Shown here piece after piece: positions 40,025 to 48,453 of a stretch of 64,000 nt of DNA. The position numbers and the translations under genes are program-made. How positions within the stretch are numbered: the first letter of the stretch is position 1; the number at the start of each line of letters is the position of its first letter. Under the pieces are notes generated by a model that made no database searches, was not told the DNA's origin, and saw only the letters and a program-made list of their open reading frames with translations. The DNA is from a virus. The stretch spans positions 124,001 through 188,000 of the IMG/VR virus record IMGVR_UViG_3300027759_000046. One strand, given 5' to 3'.

Positions 40025-40034
40025 AATATACTAA
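40025..40034 (-). promoter_or_regulatory. TAGTATATTA -10 element
   Basis: Minus strand TTTAGTATATTA, about 24 bases before the tiny membrane protein ATG, overlapping the stop of the gene upstream. Confidence 0.4.
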
Positions 40035-41380
40035 AGGTCAGATAGATTGGTCTCGGCCCATTCGGCCCAATTGCTGAATACGGTAGTTGGTTGCTGTTCT
40101 CTATTTTTGTAGATCAGCTCTACTTTTATGTCGATCTCGTCGTTCTGGTTGAGCTCAGAAAGTTTTGCGTTAATTTCAGGCTCAAGAATATCAAGGCTCT
40201 CAACTGGCCCACGGCAGCTGAATTTAACGTGATTTACTGGATCCGTATATCGTAGGCTGTACGGCATAAACACGGTTAAATAGACACCAAGTTCTTTGGC
40301 TCTCTCCTTGATTTCGGTGTACATTCCCTTGAGCACTGTCAAGTATTTTAAACGGCCCTTACGTAGTTGGGAGATAGGGCCATCTACTACAACAGACAAT
40401 GCATTAATCTCAAACCCAGTTGGGTCCATTAGCCCTAGTCTAAATAGTCTAAGCTTTTGGTTAATTGAAGTAGATTCGTTTATCGGCTCTTCATCAATTA
40501 CCTCTCTAAGCCATGGATACCAAATTGAATCTGCTTGATACGGATATGCTTTGATTGGTGAAATGCCTGACATTGCAAGCTCAGGTAAATTACTGAATAC
40601 TTGAGCTGACCACTCAGGCATGTGCCATAGCCGGGAGCTAACTGTTTGATCGTCAGTTGACTTGCCGGCATAGGGCTTGGATTGTATTGACCTGCCAGCA
40701 TAGGAATTGGATTGTATTACTCCAAACCTCTTAACGAATTTTTTAAACTCTTTAAATTTAGCAGTATTGGTATGAGCCGGGAATCCCAGATCAGGATCAG
40801 TGGGCTCGCTCTGAGTTTCAATCTGAACCAGGTTAATTCGGCCAGTTAGACCCAATCTGTCAAGTCTTTTCCACCTATTGAATTTTTCAATTGCGTCTTC
40901 TATTGAAGTTGCCTGCGTAGCGTGCTCAACTGACTCGTTAAGCTTGGGCTTCTGCATTGAGCCTGTACCGACCAGTTCACGAGTATATGGATCGTAGAAC
41001 TGACCCTCTTCTCGTAAGTGTAATAGATCCCATCTGCCAGCACGGGCCTCGCGAATTAGGTGATCAAATATTTCGTCAGAGTCTCCTTCTTGACCAAACC
41101 ACTCTTTCCAATCTGACCAAATATCGTCAATACTCTCCTGCCAACCATCATGGTTGTCGCTAACTGGCCAGTTATCGTAATCGTACAGAGTAAATAGTGG
41201 ACCCTGTGCTACGTAATGATCTTTGTGCTTGGTGTCTGCGAAATCATCTAATGATTCCCAGTGTACAGTAACGCTCAGCACTTTTAAACCTGAGTCAGAG
41301 AGACCTAACTGTACCAGTCTAAACTTCTTCTTTGCAGTAGACGGCTGATGTAGATCTTCGTATAGTTTAAGGTACTTCAA
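40031..41380 (-). CDS. Capsid-targeted protein with threefold LGL repeat
   Basis: 449 residues. MKYLKLYEDLHQP is the targeting peptide. Three related units begin KFRLVQLGLSDSG (about 19), WKRLDRLGLTGR (about 170) and KLRLFRLGLMDPTG (about 312), each followed by a beta-strand run with a V/S-rich core. Between units 2 and 3 is a short tandem duplication (IQSNSYAGRS/IQSKPYAGKS). No catalytic motif recognised. Confidence 0.65.
   Translation of the reverse strand: MKYLKLYEDLHQPSTAKKKFRLVQLGLSDSGLKVLSVTVHWESLDDFADTKHKDHYVAQGPLFTLYDYDNWPVSDNHDGWQESIDDIWSDWKEWFGQEGDSDEIFDHLIREARAGRWDLLHLREEGQFYDPYTRELVGTGSMQKPKLNESVEHATQATSIEDAIEKFNRWKRLDRLGLTGRINLVQIETQSEPTDPDLGFPAHTNTAKFKEFKKFVKRFGVIQSNSYAGRSIQSKPYAGKSTDDQTVSSRLWHMPEWSAQVFSNLPELAMSGISPIKAYPYQADSIWYPWLREVIDEEPINESTSINQKLRLFRLGLMDPTGFEINALSVVVDGPISQLRKGRLKYLTVLKGMYTEIKERAKELGVYLTVFMPYSLRYTDPVNHVKFSCRGPVESLDILEPEINAKLSELNQNDEIDIKVELIYKNREQQPTTVFSNWAEWAETNLSDL
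40661..40720 (-). repeat. Tandem 30-bp duplication inside gene
   Basis: Two direct 30-bp units (40661-40690, 40691-40720) sharing CATAGG..TTGGATTGTATT; they encode the duplicated SYAGRS/PYAGKS segment. In frame, with a few substitutions. Confidence 0.75.
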
Positions 41381-41390
41381 GTTAACCAGA

Positions 41391-41762
41391 TTATATTTTA
41401 TAGAAATGAATGCCTGTTACTGGATTAATGTCCGCAACTCCTTTTGCTGCTTTTTGTAAAATATCGCTAACTTGCGAGAACGTGATTTTTTGTGGATCAA
41501 CACCGCCTTCAACATATCGGTTGAAGATTAGATCGCCATTTGGCTTCTTCACAAGATCTCTAAAATTTAGATCGTATGTCTGAACTAGCGCTGACCCAAC
41601 TACTCTGTATTTTCGAGTAGTATTGTTTGCAGTGATCGCAACAACGTTCTGCTTACCGCCCGATGTGTCCTTCTTCATGGTTGCATCAAGCGGATTTGAA
41701 TAGGTTATTGCGGTCGCCGTTGAAACTGATTCAGAGTCTTCGTATAGTTTAAGGTACTTCAT
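41391..41762 (-). CDS. Small capsid-targeted protein
   Basis: 123 residues starting MKYLKLYEDSES, nearly the same peptide as the next gene downstream; an ATG two codons earlier is possible. The rest is beta-rich (RKYRVVGSALVQTYDLNF) and ends PVTGIHFYKI. Unrecognised. Confidence 0.62.
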   Translation of the reverse strand: MKYLKLYEDSESVSTATAITYSNPLDATMKKDTSGGKQNVVAITANNTTRKYRVVGSALVQTYDLNFRDLVKKPNGDLIFNRYVEGGVDPQKITFSQVSDILQKAAKGVADINPVTGIHFYKI

Positions 41763-41773
41763 AGTCATTTTAA

Positions 41774-42529
41774 TTAGTTTGCAGGCTCAGCGATTCCGTC
41801 GATATGATATTGATTTCCGTTAGCGACTGTGAATGTCGGTAGAGTTATAGCTCCAGTTCCAGCAACAGTATCTAATGGATCAGTGCCGGTAGCGCCGCCA
41901 CTAAGATCAATCGTCTTAAGAATCGTGGTTGTTCCGGTTATTAGAGCGTAAACTGTATCGCCAGCTGAGACCGTAATTGTGCCGCTTGCTGATACTCCAG
42001 TATTTGCAACGATTGAACTGTTTTTATAAACCCTAAAGCTTGCTGCAACTGAGCTAGATTTAGAGTAAGACCAGTGCAGAGTCGCTGGAAATAGAGTGGT
42101 TGTCGTCGTTAAGCCGCTATCTGTCGTAGTAGTGGTTGTACCGGACGAGGTCGTTGAAGTAGTTGTGGTCGCAGGAGCCTCAGTCGTTGTTGATGTCGTT
42201 GTTGCTGAGGTCTGGATGTTAGAGCTCAATATGAATACTCCGTCGGTTCCTTCGGCTGGCGTAATTAGTCCGCCTGATCCAAAATCGTATTCGTAATAGA
42301 TTCCAGTAATTCCCATGGTTAGCAGATCTCTAAAGATTTTCTTGTCTGCACTTGATGGAAACTGAATTATGAGCGGGCTCTTTGGCCAGTCTCTAATCCA
42401 TAATTCAATTTCATCTGATCCGCTAACATAATCGTACAAGAGTATGTTATTCGCTGGGTCTGGAATAAAGTAAACGGTAGGTTGACCGTTTACGTAGTTA
42501 ATAATTTGTATTACTTTAGCTGCCGCCAT
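41774..42529 (-). CDS. Virion surface protein with Thr-rich linker
   Basis: 251 residues: N-terminal domain about 1-105 (VIQIINYVNGQPTVYFIPDP), a linker of Thr runs (TTTSTTTEAPATTTTSTTSS) about 110-145, then a beta-sandwich C-terminal domain (LHWSYSKSSSVAASFRVYKN). Same design as the other fibre-type proteins; a late promoter lies 28 bases upstream. Confidence 0.65.
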   Translation of the reverse strand: MAAAKVIQIINYVNGQPTVYFIPDPANNILLYDYVSGSDEIELWIRDWPKSPLIIQFPSSADKKIFRDLLTMGITGIYYEYDFGSGGLITPAEGTDGVFILSSNIQTSATTTSTTTEAPATTTTSTTSSGTTTTTTDSGLTTTTTLFPATLHWSYSKSSSVAASFRVYKNSSIVANTGVSASGTITVSAGDTVYALITGTTTILKTIDLSGGATGTDPLDTVAGTGAITLPTFTVANGNQYHIDGIAEPAN

Positions 42530-42556
42530 TATCTGTATTATTTAAAATCGTATAGA

Positions 42557-42566
42557 GTTATTTATC
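42557..42566 (-). promoter_or_regulatory. T4-like late promoter
   Basis: Minus strand GATAAATAAC, 28-37 bases before the ATG at 42529. Confidence 0.55.
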
Positions 42567-42571
42567 TAACC

Positions 42572-42814
42572 TTATACTTGTTGAACTGTCCAGTCTGATC
42601 CGCTTAGGATGCCTAGCATCTCAGCATGGGTGTAAGGGCCTTGTGCCGTAGTCAAGTCTGCAATACACGCCGGCGTGTCGCCTTCCCACTTAACGAAAGT
42701 ATTGGTTCCATTTGCGGATTTGCGTAAAGTCTCAGCCGAGGATTCGAGTACTTCAGCGAAATTAATTAGCTGGAGCTCGCTCACGTTAAAGATTAAGTAA
42801 TTTCGGTTTTCCAT
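42572..42814 (-). CDS. Small hypothetical protein
   Basis: 80 residues, starts MENRNYLIFNVSELQLINFA and ends LSGSDWTVQQV. Short proteins of this look accompany fibre genes in large phages; no named family. Lies between fibre genes. Confidence 0.6.
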   Translation of the reverse strand: MENRNYLIFNVSELQLINFAEVLESSAETLRKSANGTNTFVKWEGDTPACIADLTTAQGPYTHAEMLGILSGSDWTVQQV

Positions 42815-42832
42815 ATTAAAAAGGTTTTGTTG

Positions 42833-43846
42833 TTATCTAGCAGATTGTGCATTATAATTTTGAAGTATTTCGGCAGCAGTTAGAACTCGATTGTATGCTA
42901 GCACATTACCAATATTCCCATTAAGATAACCCAACGGACTTGCACTTCCAATTCGACCAGCACCAATTGCTAGAGCCTGAGTACTCGAAGAGTTTTCGCT
43001 AATACCTGCATTTGATGAGCTTGAGTTAAGCGATCCGTTTATGTAGAACGCAGCAGTCTTTGTTGAATAGTTATAGGTTACTGCAATATGAGTCCATACA
43101 TTGGTACCAATCGTAGCTGAGCCAGTATCTCTAATATCTTGGTTCGACGTATTCCACCACCAAAGTTTACGATCAGATCCAACCCAAAAGGCCCAACCTC
43201 CGTAGCTTCCGCCTGGATTATCAAATTCCTTGTCAATGATTGCGGTTGGACTAGCAAGAGTTGCACCAAGTTTAACCCATGCACAAAATGTTTTACTTGA
43301 GCCGTCTAGCCCCAAATTCTGATTACCAAAGGTCACGTAATCGTTTGAACCATCAAATACAAGTGATCCTCCTTTTTCAGTACGGTAGGTTGGACCGTTT
43401 GTTAGGGTTCCGGTAGCTGCTGTGTTGCTTACATCGTACCACGAGTTACCTGAGTTGGGATAAGATGCTGTAAACCCTGCATCAACATTTAATACTAGAC
43501 CGTTTGTTACGATCGCTTCGTAATCTCTATTGACGCAGATCTTATCGTTTAGACCGGCATAGTATGCCAAACAGGCAGCGGCCGTTGCATAACCGGCAGG
43601 AGAGGCAACTGAGCCAGCAACATCTCTATTTGTCATGGAGATCAATTGAGAGTCTGACGTTGGACAGTAAATACTTGGACCACCACTTATTTTATTCTGA
43701 TAGATTGTGTAACCTCCGTTTGGTGGAGTTATGCCAGAATAGAATGATGTTCCAAAATCCGCTGATCCTACTCCAATTAGCATGTTTCCCTTTCGAATGC
43801 AGGTGGTTGGCGTAGAACCAGTTGAATATTTTATTAAGTTAGGCAT
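42833..43846 (-). CDS. Tail fibre/adhesin with LamG-like domain
   Basis: 337 residues. N-terminal part (PNLIKYSTGSTPTTCIRKGN ... YTIYQNKISGGPSIYCPTSD) is shared with the next paralogue. From about 115 a LamG/concanavalin domain follows (GLVLNVDAGFTASYPNSG, LVFDGSNDYVTFG, WTHIAVTYNYST). Likely recognises surface glycans. Confidence 0.82.
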   Translation of the reverse strand: MPNLIKYSTGSTPTTCIRKGNMLIGVGSADFGTSFYSGITPPNGGYTIYQNKISGGPSIYCPTSDSQLISMTNRDVAGSVASPAGYATAAACLAYYAGLNDKICVNRDYEAIVTNGLVLNVDAGFTASYPNSGNSWYDVSNTAATGTLTNGPTYRTEKGGSLVFDGSNDYVTFGNQNLGLDGSSKTFCAWVKLGATLASPTAIIDKEFDNPGGSYGGWAFWVGSDRKLWWWNTSNQDIRDTGSATIGTNVWTHIAVTYNYSTKTAAFYINGSLNSSSSNAGISENSSSTQALAIGAGRIGSASPLGYLNGNIGNVLAYNRVLTAAEILQNYNAQSAR

Positions 43847-43861
43847 TCATGCTTAATTATT

Positions 43862-44848
43862 TTATAGTCCGTATCTCGCCTTTTGCGCATCAAAATTCTG
43901 CTTGATCTCGTTTGCTGTCAGTTCTCGATTATAGACCTGAAATGTTCCAATGTCTAGGCGATTCGTGTAGTTAGTCGAGTTCATCCAACCGCTGATCCTC
44001 ATTGTGCTGCCAAATCCTGGAGCTGAACCAGTTGAACTGTACTGTTGACTTAGGTTTTGTTGATTGGCGTTAATATAGATTTTGTTACTACTTGGAATAT
44101 TGGCATTAGCAGTCATTACGAATGCATAGTGAGCATAGCTACCGCTTAAACCTAGAGCTGAGACCTGTCCAGCTGAGATACCGTAAACGTCTCCATTACC
44201 AGTATTAAAGCCCAATGAATTGCCTTGCGTCCAAACATCGTAAGTCGTAAAGCCAAAGAACATGCCGCTCGTGAAAGAGGCCCATCTTATAAAGCCGGTT
44301 ACTGTTATTGTAGAAGCAGTGATGTGGCTTACGTTGACGTCTGCATAATCGTCAACTCCGTCAAAGTTAAGAAAACTTGCAGAAACCGATTGTGTGAATG
44401 TTGGACCGTTAATCATGCCTGCAGTCTTTGCGGCTGGGCTAACGTCGTACCATGTGCTACCGTTTCGTGGATAAGACGGGGCAAACGATGCATCAAAATT
44501 TAAGATTAGGTCGGTGGTAACAATCGCCTCATAATCTCTGTCGAGAGCCATCTTATCGGATTGAGTGTTAAACCAGTTAAGGCAGTCGGTTACAGTTGAG
44601 TAGTTTGTGCCTGCAATCTTATTGGTTATACGATAGAGACCGGCATCGTTGGCCGCAACATTAATACTTGGACCGCTGCTCGCCTTGTTTTGATAGACTG
44701 TGTAACCGTTTGTAGGTGGGGCAATTGCCGACCAGTAATCAGTTGTAACCGTTGGGCCCTTTGCAACATCGCCAACTCCAATCCAATAATTAGATTTTCT
44801 TAAAGCTTGAGTCTGTGCACTAGTACTGTATTTAATTGAATTAGCCAT
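43862..44848 (-). CDS. Tail fibre/adhesin with LamG-like domain (paralogue)
   Basis: 328 residues, same two-part design: ANSIKYSTSAQTQALRKSNY ... YTVYQNKASSGPSINV, then LILNFDASFAPSYPRNGSTW and FLNFDGVDDYADV. It and its neighbour are a tandem duplication that has diverged mostly in the binding domain, as expected for receptor-binding proteins under selection. Confidence 0.82.
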   Translation of the reverse strand: MANSIKYSTSAQTQALRKSNYWIGVGDVAKGPTVTTDYWSAIAPPTNGYTVYQNKASSGPSINVAANDAGLYRITNKIAGTNYSTVTDCLNWFNTQSDKMALDRDYEAIVTTDLILNFDASFAPSYPRNGSTWYDVSPAAKTAGMINGPTFTQSVSASFLNFDGVDDYADVNVSHITASTITVTGFIRWASFTSGMFFGFTTYDVWTQGNSLGFNTGNGDVYGISAGQVSALGLSGSYAHYAFVMTANANIPSSNKIYINANQQNLSQQYSSTGSAPGFGSTMRISGWMNSTNYTNRLDIGTFQVYNRELTANEIKQNFDAQKARYGL

Positions 44849-44860
44849 TCATGATTGGCG

Positions 44861-45319
44861 TTATTTTGTCTTCTTCACATTGGCCCAAGACTTGCTTGGA
44901 CTTGCCGCATTTACTCTGGCCATTGCCCATTGGTGAGCCGTCATACCAGGTCTTGAACCTGAAGAATAGAACGCGCCCAGTCCCTTGGCATATTCCCGTT
45001 TAAGATCTGCAAACGAGTAACCTTTCTTGGTTGCAACCTTTCTGATCTTAGCAAGAGTCTCTTTGCTTAGCTTGGCCTCATTAACTTGACTGTCCTTGCG
45101 TGGAGTGTTCTTCCAACCCGATTTACTACGCTCCTGTTTTTCCATCTCATCTCTAAGACGGTACGCCGCCTGAGCATCTCCCTTCTTAAGTAGATCCTTG
45201 GCCTTGTCCAGCTTCTTGTCTCGTGAGCTGCCTTCCGGTGCTTTGTAGATTGCAGGATTCTCTGACTTCTTTTCGGTAATCGGTAACTGCCAGTTTTCAA
45301 ATAGTTTAATGTGCTTCAC
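44861..45319 (-). CDS. Capsid-targeted protein with C-terminal SGSRPG domain
   Basis: 152 residues. MKHIKLFENWQLP is the targeting peptide; a basic Lys-rich middle follows. The C-terminus YAKGLGAFYSSGSRPGMTAHQWAMARVNA fits a small domain of unknown function seen in large phages and giant viruses. The basic character suggests DNA contact inside the head (inference). Confidence 0.68.
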   Translation of the reverse strand: MKHIKLFENWQLPITEKKSENPAIYKAPEGSSRDKKLDKAKDLLKKGDAQAAYRLRDEMEKQERSKSGWKNTPRKDSQVNEAKLSKETLAKIRKVATKKGYSFADLKREYAKGLGAFYSSGSRPGMTAHQWAMARVNAASPSKSWANVKKTK

Positions 45320-45334
45320 TTAGCGTAGATAATT

Positions 45335-45787
45335 TTATTGGCGGCTTGGCCATACTCCTTCTACACAGATAATGTAGTTAATTCCTGCATAAGGTTGGCG
45401 GTTATTAACTGGTGTCCATTGCTCAGACACTCCAACGTTAGTCACAACGCTAGGAACGCCGTCTCTACCAGTTTCTTTGGTATCAAGCTTCTTCATCTCA
45501 ACATTAAGGTTAACATGATGGCCTGTGATAACGTTTGCTTCAGTACCGCCAGTCTCGCCGATATTAACTGGAGTTAAACCGCGACCTGAACCTGCTCCAA
45601 CTGGAACACGACCTCTAAGATCAGGCAGACAGAAAGTAGAGACACCGTCTCCTCCGTATAGGGTTCCGATTATCGCGTAAAGCGGGGTGTAATTTTTAAT
45701 TGATAGGGTTCGGCCGTCGCAATACATCCAACCGATTGGTTCGTAAGATCCAGCAAAAAGCTTGATCATTCCCATGAATTCTTCCAT
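45335..45787 (-). CDS. Phage tail collar domain protein
   Basis: 150 residues: IKLFAGSYEPIGWMYCDGRTLSI near the start, then LYAIIGTLYGGDGVSTFCLPDLRGRVPVGAG, the classic tail collar (MdpB-like) domain, and INYIICVEG at the end. It is short, so it is a free collar domain rather than a long fibre. Late promoter 24 bases upstream. Confidence 0.9.
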   Translation of the reverse strand: MEEFMGMIKLFAGSYEPIGWMYCDGRTLSIKNYTPLYAIIGTLYGGDGVSTFCLPDLRGRVPVGAGSGRGLTPVNIGETGGTEANVITGHHVNLNVEMKKLDTKETGRDGVPSVVTNVGVSEQWTPVNNRQPYAGINYIICVEGVWPSRQ

Positions 45788-45810
45788 TGTATTTAAAGTT
45801 TTTTTATAGG

Positions 45811-45820
45811 GTTATTTATC
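45811..45820 (-). promoter_or_regulatory. T4-like late promoter
   Basis: Minus strand GATAAATAAC, 24-33 bases before the tail collar gene ATG. Confidence 0.55.
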
Positions 45821-46060
45821 GTCGAGCCACGCAGATAATAGGCACACGGCAAACCAGATTCCATTGACCGCTAGAATAATCCAGAGTAGGGGCCATGCGA
45901 AACTCCAGCCTGCATAGGCTTCTGAATTTGATCGCCAATCATCGTCGTCTTGCTGCCCGTCATAGACATCAATACCTAGCGGGCTCTTGAACCTGTGTAG
46001 TAGAAATAGGGTTATTAGGTAGCCGACTGAATAGACAGCTAAGATATTGAATGCTGTCAT
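45812..46060 (-). CDS. Two-span membrane protein
   Basis: 82 residues with hydrophobic segments FNILAVYSVGYLITLFLLH and FAWPLLWIILAVNGIWFAVCLL separated by an acidic loop (QQDDDDW). Unrecognised. Confidence 0.6.
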   Translation of the reverse strand: MTAFNILAVYSVGYLITLFLLHRFKSPLGIDVYDGQQDDDDWRSNSEAYAGWSFAWPLLWIILAVNGIWFAVCLLSAWLDDK

Positions 46061-46063
46061 GGT

Positions 46064-46471
46064 CTACTTGTGTTTTGTGCTCGTGAAACCCCTAATTACT
46101 TGACCGACTCTGTACCTGTTATCTGAATAGAACATGATGCCGCATTCAGTTACGTAGGCATACGGTGGCATCTCTCTGGTACCAATCACTTCGGCTATTG
46201 TACAGTCAAAGTGTTTCTCAGTCGTATCGATGGGCGGCGCGATGGTCTCCTCATAGGTTGACTTGCCGTTTGGTTGGCTCGTGATCGTTGTGCCTTGACT
46301 CGTGAAGTAATGGGAATTGCCGTCATTGAACCTGTACATGCGAATGCCATCGTATTCAAACAGGAACTCGATCTTGATATCGTTGCCGACCGTTGTTGTG
46401 GATTGCGGATCATGGTAGCACGAACTCAAGAGGCTCAGTGCGAGTAGAGAAAAGATTAGAGTATTTTTCAT
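46064..46471 (-). CDS. Lipoprotein
   Basis: 135 residues from the ATG at 46469-46471: MKNTLIFSLLALSLLSSCYHD is a lipoprotein signal with Cys at 18. The longer frame from 46528 puts 19 residues before the signal and is rejected. The mature part is beta-rich with two further Cys. Possibly an envelope protein that blocks superinfection. Confidence 0.68.
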   Translation of the reverse strand: MKNTLIFSLLALSLLSSCYHDPQSTTTVGNDIKIEFLFEYDGIRMYRFNDGNSHYFTSQGTTITSQPNGKSTYEETIAPPIDTTEKHFDCTIAEVIGTREMPPYAYVTECGIMFYSDNRYRVGQVIRGFTSTKHK

Positions 46472-46481
46472 TGTGCTTGGA

Positions 46482-46748
46482 TTACGAATTAAGTTGTACT
46501 GAGACCCAAATACCAAGATAGGAACCAATCACGGAGCCGGTAACGTAACCGATCCATTGGTGTAGAGCCTCCTCGCTGCGGGCGATCTTGCGGATAATAA
46601 AGAAAGACAGCGTGGCCAACATGAAATCAGTTAGTGCAGCTGAATGGTATTGAGTTGTTGCAACTGCTCGGTAATTAATACACAAGAGCGAGTAACTAAC
46701 GATCTGTATTGCGGCCAGTAACAAGGCCTCTTTGATTTTTTGTTTCAT
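46482..46748 (-). CDS. Membrane protein
   Basis: 88 residues with about three hydrophobic segments (ALLLAAIQIVSYSLLCI, ALTDFMLATLSFFII, IGYVTGSVIGSYLGIWV). Holin-like in size and layout, but far from the endolysin. Confidence 0.6.
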   Translation of the reverse strand: MKQKIKEALLLAAIQIVSYSLLCINYRAVATTQYHSAALTDFMLATLSFFIIRKIARSEEALHQWIGYVTGSVIGSYLGIWVSVQLNS

Positions 46749-46749
46749 C

Positions 46750-46944
46750 TTATTTTGATTTAAGTTTAATTAATCCGTCTTTCTGAATGACTACTTTGCT
46801 CTTGTCTATGATTTTAACTTCACTTAATAAGATCTTACTCGGCTCATCTAAATAATAAATGTAGTCCTTATCATTTTCCATAATCATTCCCACTTCACAA
46901 TATAGTGGACTTATGCCGGGTGGCTGAAAATATATTGCGGTCAT
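46750..46944 (-). CDS. Small hypothetical protein
   Basis: 64 residues, beta-rich (VKIIDKSKVVIQKDGLIKLK). No family recognised; its start overlaps the stop of the 59-residue gene upstream by four bases. Confidence 0.55.
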   Translation of the reverse strand: MTAIYFQPPGISPLYCEVGMIMENDKDYIYYLDEPSKILLSEVKIIDKSKVVIQKDGLIKLKSK

Positions 46945-47120
46945 TCTAGTCTTGTTTGTTTACGTTTATTAAAAATGTTGTGTTGATAGCTCAGGTCCCA
47001 GATAAATCGGGTTCGACACGTCCATACCCACCGCTTGACTCTCCACCAACGTTTGAGCTTGACCGGCCACGGATCGTTCTCCATTTCCTTAAGCAGTCTC
47101 TCTACTACTTTACTTCTCAT
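46941..47120 (-). CDS. Small basic hypothetical protein
   Basis: 59 residues, strongly basic with six Trp (VKLKRWWRVKRWVWTCRTR). The ATG-overlap with the gene downstream (ATGA-like) and 11-bp overlap upstream argue it is translated. Membrane-surface or nucleic-acid binding is possible. Confidence 0.5.
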   Translation of the reverse strand: MRSKVVERLLKEMENDPWPVKLKRWWRVKRWVWTCRTRFIWDLSYQHNIFNKRKQTRLE

Positions 47121-47565
47121 CTGACTTAGGTTTAGTAGTTATGTCAAAGGTTGCATAGATCTTTCGGGCCGCAATCTCGTGCCAGTCAGGAATGTTGCGT
47201 TCGTGTTTCTTCTGTTCCTCCTTGAGCCGTTGAGTAATTGCCTTTATGATCTGTTCTTTATCAGCAGACTCTGCCGATCCCGGCCAGTCCGTGTACCTAA
47301 GACCCCACTGCACATTGGTCCACAGCATCTGCCGTTCGGCCATGGCCTTGCGCATTTTCAGGTGCTTACGTAGGTAGGCAACGCCCCATGCCTTCCATTC
47401 CTCTGCCTGTTCAACCGTCATGGTCCAGTCCCGATACCACGCGTCCTTGCGATCCTTGATGTCTTCATAGGTTACGGGGTGGCCTGCAATCTCAAACATC
47501 TTGTTAAGGATATCGACGACTGACTGGTCTTGCTTCTGTTCTCGGGTTAGTCTGACAGTTTTCAT
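47110..47565 (-). CDS. Hypothetical protein
   Basis: 151 residues, helical and charged (MKTVRLTREQKQDQSVVDIL start; EQIIKAITQRLKEEQKKH). Unrecognised. A TATAAT-like promoter lies just upstream. Confidence 0.6.
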   Translation of the reverse strand: MKTVRLTREQKQDQSVVDILNKMFEIAGHPVTYEDIKDRKDAWYRDWTMTVEQAEEWKAWGVAYLRKHLKMRKAMAERQMLWTNVQWGLRYTDWPGSAESADKEQIIKAITQRLKEEQKKHERNIPDWHEIAARKIYATFDITTKPKSDEK

Positions 47566-47573
47566 GGTAAGTC

Positions 47574-47584
47574 TATTATACCAA
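47574..47584 (-). promoter_or_regulatory. TATAAT-like -10 element
   Basis: Minus strand TTGGTATAATA, 9-19 bases before the ATG at 47565. Confidence 0.45.
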
Positions 47585-47609
47585 ATATTGGGGAAAAGGT
47601 TATTGCAGA

Positions 47610-48434
47610 CTAGGCAGTCTTAACGATATCAGCTAGGGTCTTGGCTCTAGCGCCGACCTGTTTCGCCCAGTCCGAGTTTAGCATCTCCGATGAGGCAGCA
47701 CTGAAATTTTGTTGTTTGATTTGGGCTAGAAAGTTCGTGAAGGCCGAGAGACCCTTTTTACCAAGATTGAAAACCATTTCGGTTATAACTCCCTGCACGG
47801 CAGGCGGTAGAGAAGGTAGAGTTGGCACAAGCTCCTGTGCATCAGCCTTGGCCTGACCAAGATCGGTCAGTAGCAGCGAGTCTATTTGGGCCTGAGTTAA
47901 TGATGAGGTTCCGGCCTTGATCTTTTCGGGATTGGCTCCAACCTTTTTTAGTTGGGCAACAGCGTCTTCACGGTTAAGATTGAAACCTACACCAACTGTT
48001 GGAATCTGCCTGGAGTCTAGATACTTAACGGGCTTGGAACCCTCATGACGGATAACTCGGTCCTTGATTGAGGCAATGATTGGGTCGGTCGTTGGCGGCG
48101 GTGCAGTAAACGAATTCAGGTACCGTTCGGCCCCAATGGTCTTGACGTGGGTCATGATCTGATTACGGAAGCCAGAGTCCAGGATTCCAAGCTCGCCGTT
48201 GACCGCGTCGCCCACACTTGGATAGGCCCATGCTCTCTGCTGATCGTCATGCCCTGCCTTTAGGGCCTGATTGACCTTGACAAAAGAGGCAGCATCCGGA
48301 ATCTGGCGGATTGCCGAGACCAGACTCTCCTCGTCCGTGCCGAGTCCTGAGACTGCGGTCTGAATCTGTGCTGCCAGCTGGTCAGCAGTCGCGGCCTCGT
48401 TTAGCCAGCTCTCAAATAGGTTAATGTGTTTCAT
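47610..48434 (-). CDS. Capsid-targeted lysozyme (GH24) with annexin-like segment
   Basis: 274 residues. MKHINLFESWLNEAA is the targeting peptide. Residues 20-45 read VSGLGTDEESLVSAIRQI, the G-x-GTDE helix pattern of annexin repeats. From about 125 a T4-lysozyme-type GH24 domain: DRVIRHEGSKPVKYLDSRQIPTVGVGF with catalytic Glu near 131 and Asp/Thr downstream, then VFNLGKKGLSAF. A lysozyme packed in the head could be ejected ahead of the DNA. Confidence 0.78.
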   Translation of the reverse strand: MKHINLFESWLNEAATADQLAAQIQTAVSGLGTDEESLVSAIRQIPDAASFVKVNQALKAGHDDQQRAWAYPSVGDAVNGELGILDSGFRNQIMTHVKTIGAERYLNSFTAPPPTTDPIIASIKDRVIRHEGSKPVKYLDSRQIPTVGVGFNLNREDAVAQLKKVGANPEKIKAGTSSLTQAQIDSLLLTDLGQAKADAQELVPTLPSLPPAVQGVITEMVFNLGKKGLSAFTNFLAQIKQQNFSAASSEMLNSDWAKQVGARAKTLADIVKTA

Positions 48435-48453
48435 TGTTAATAGTTGTCTGTGA

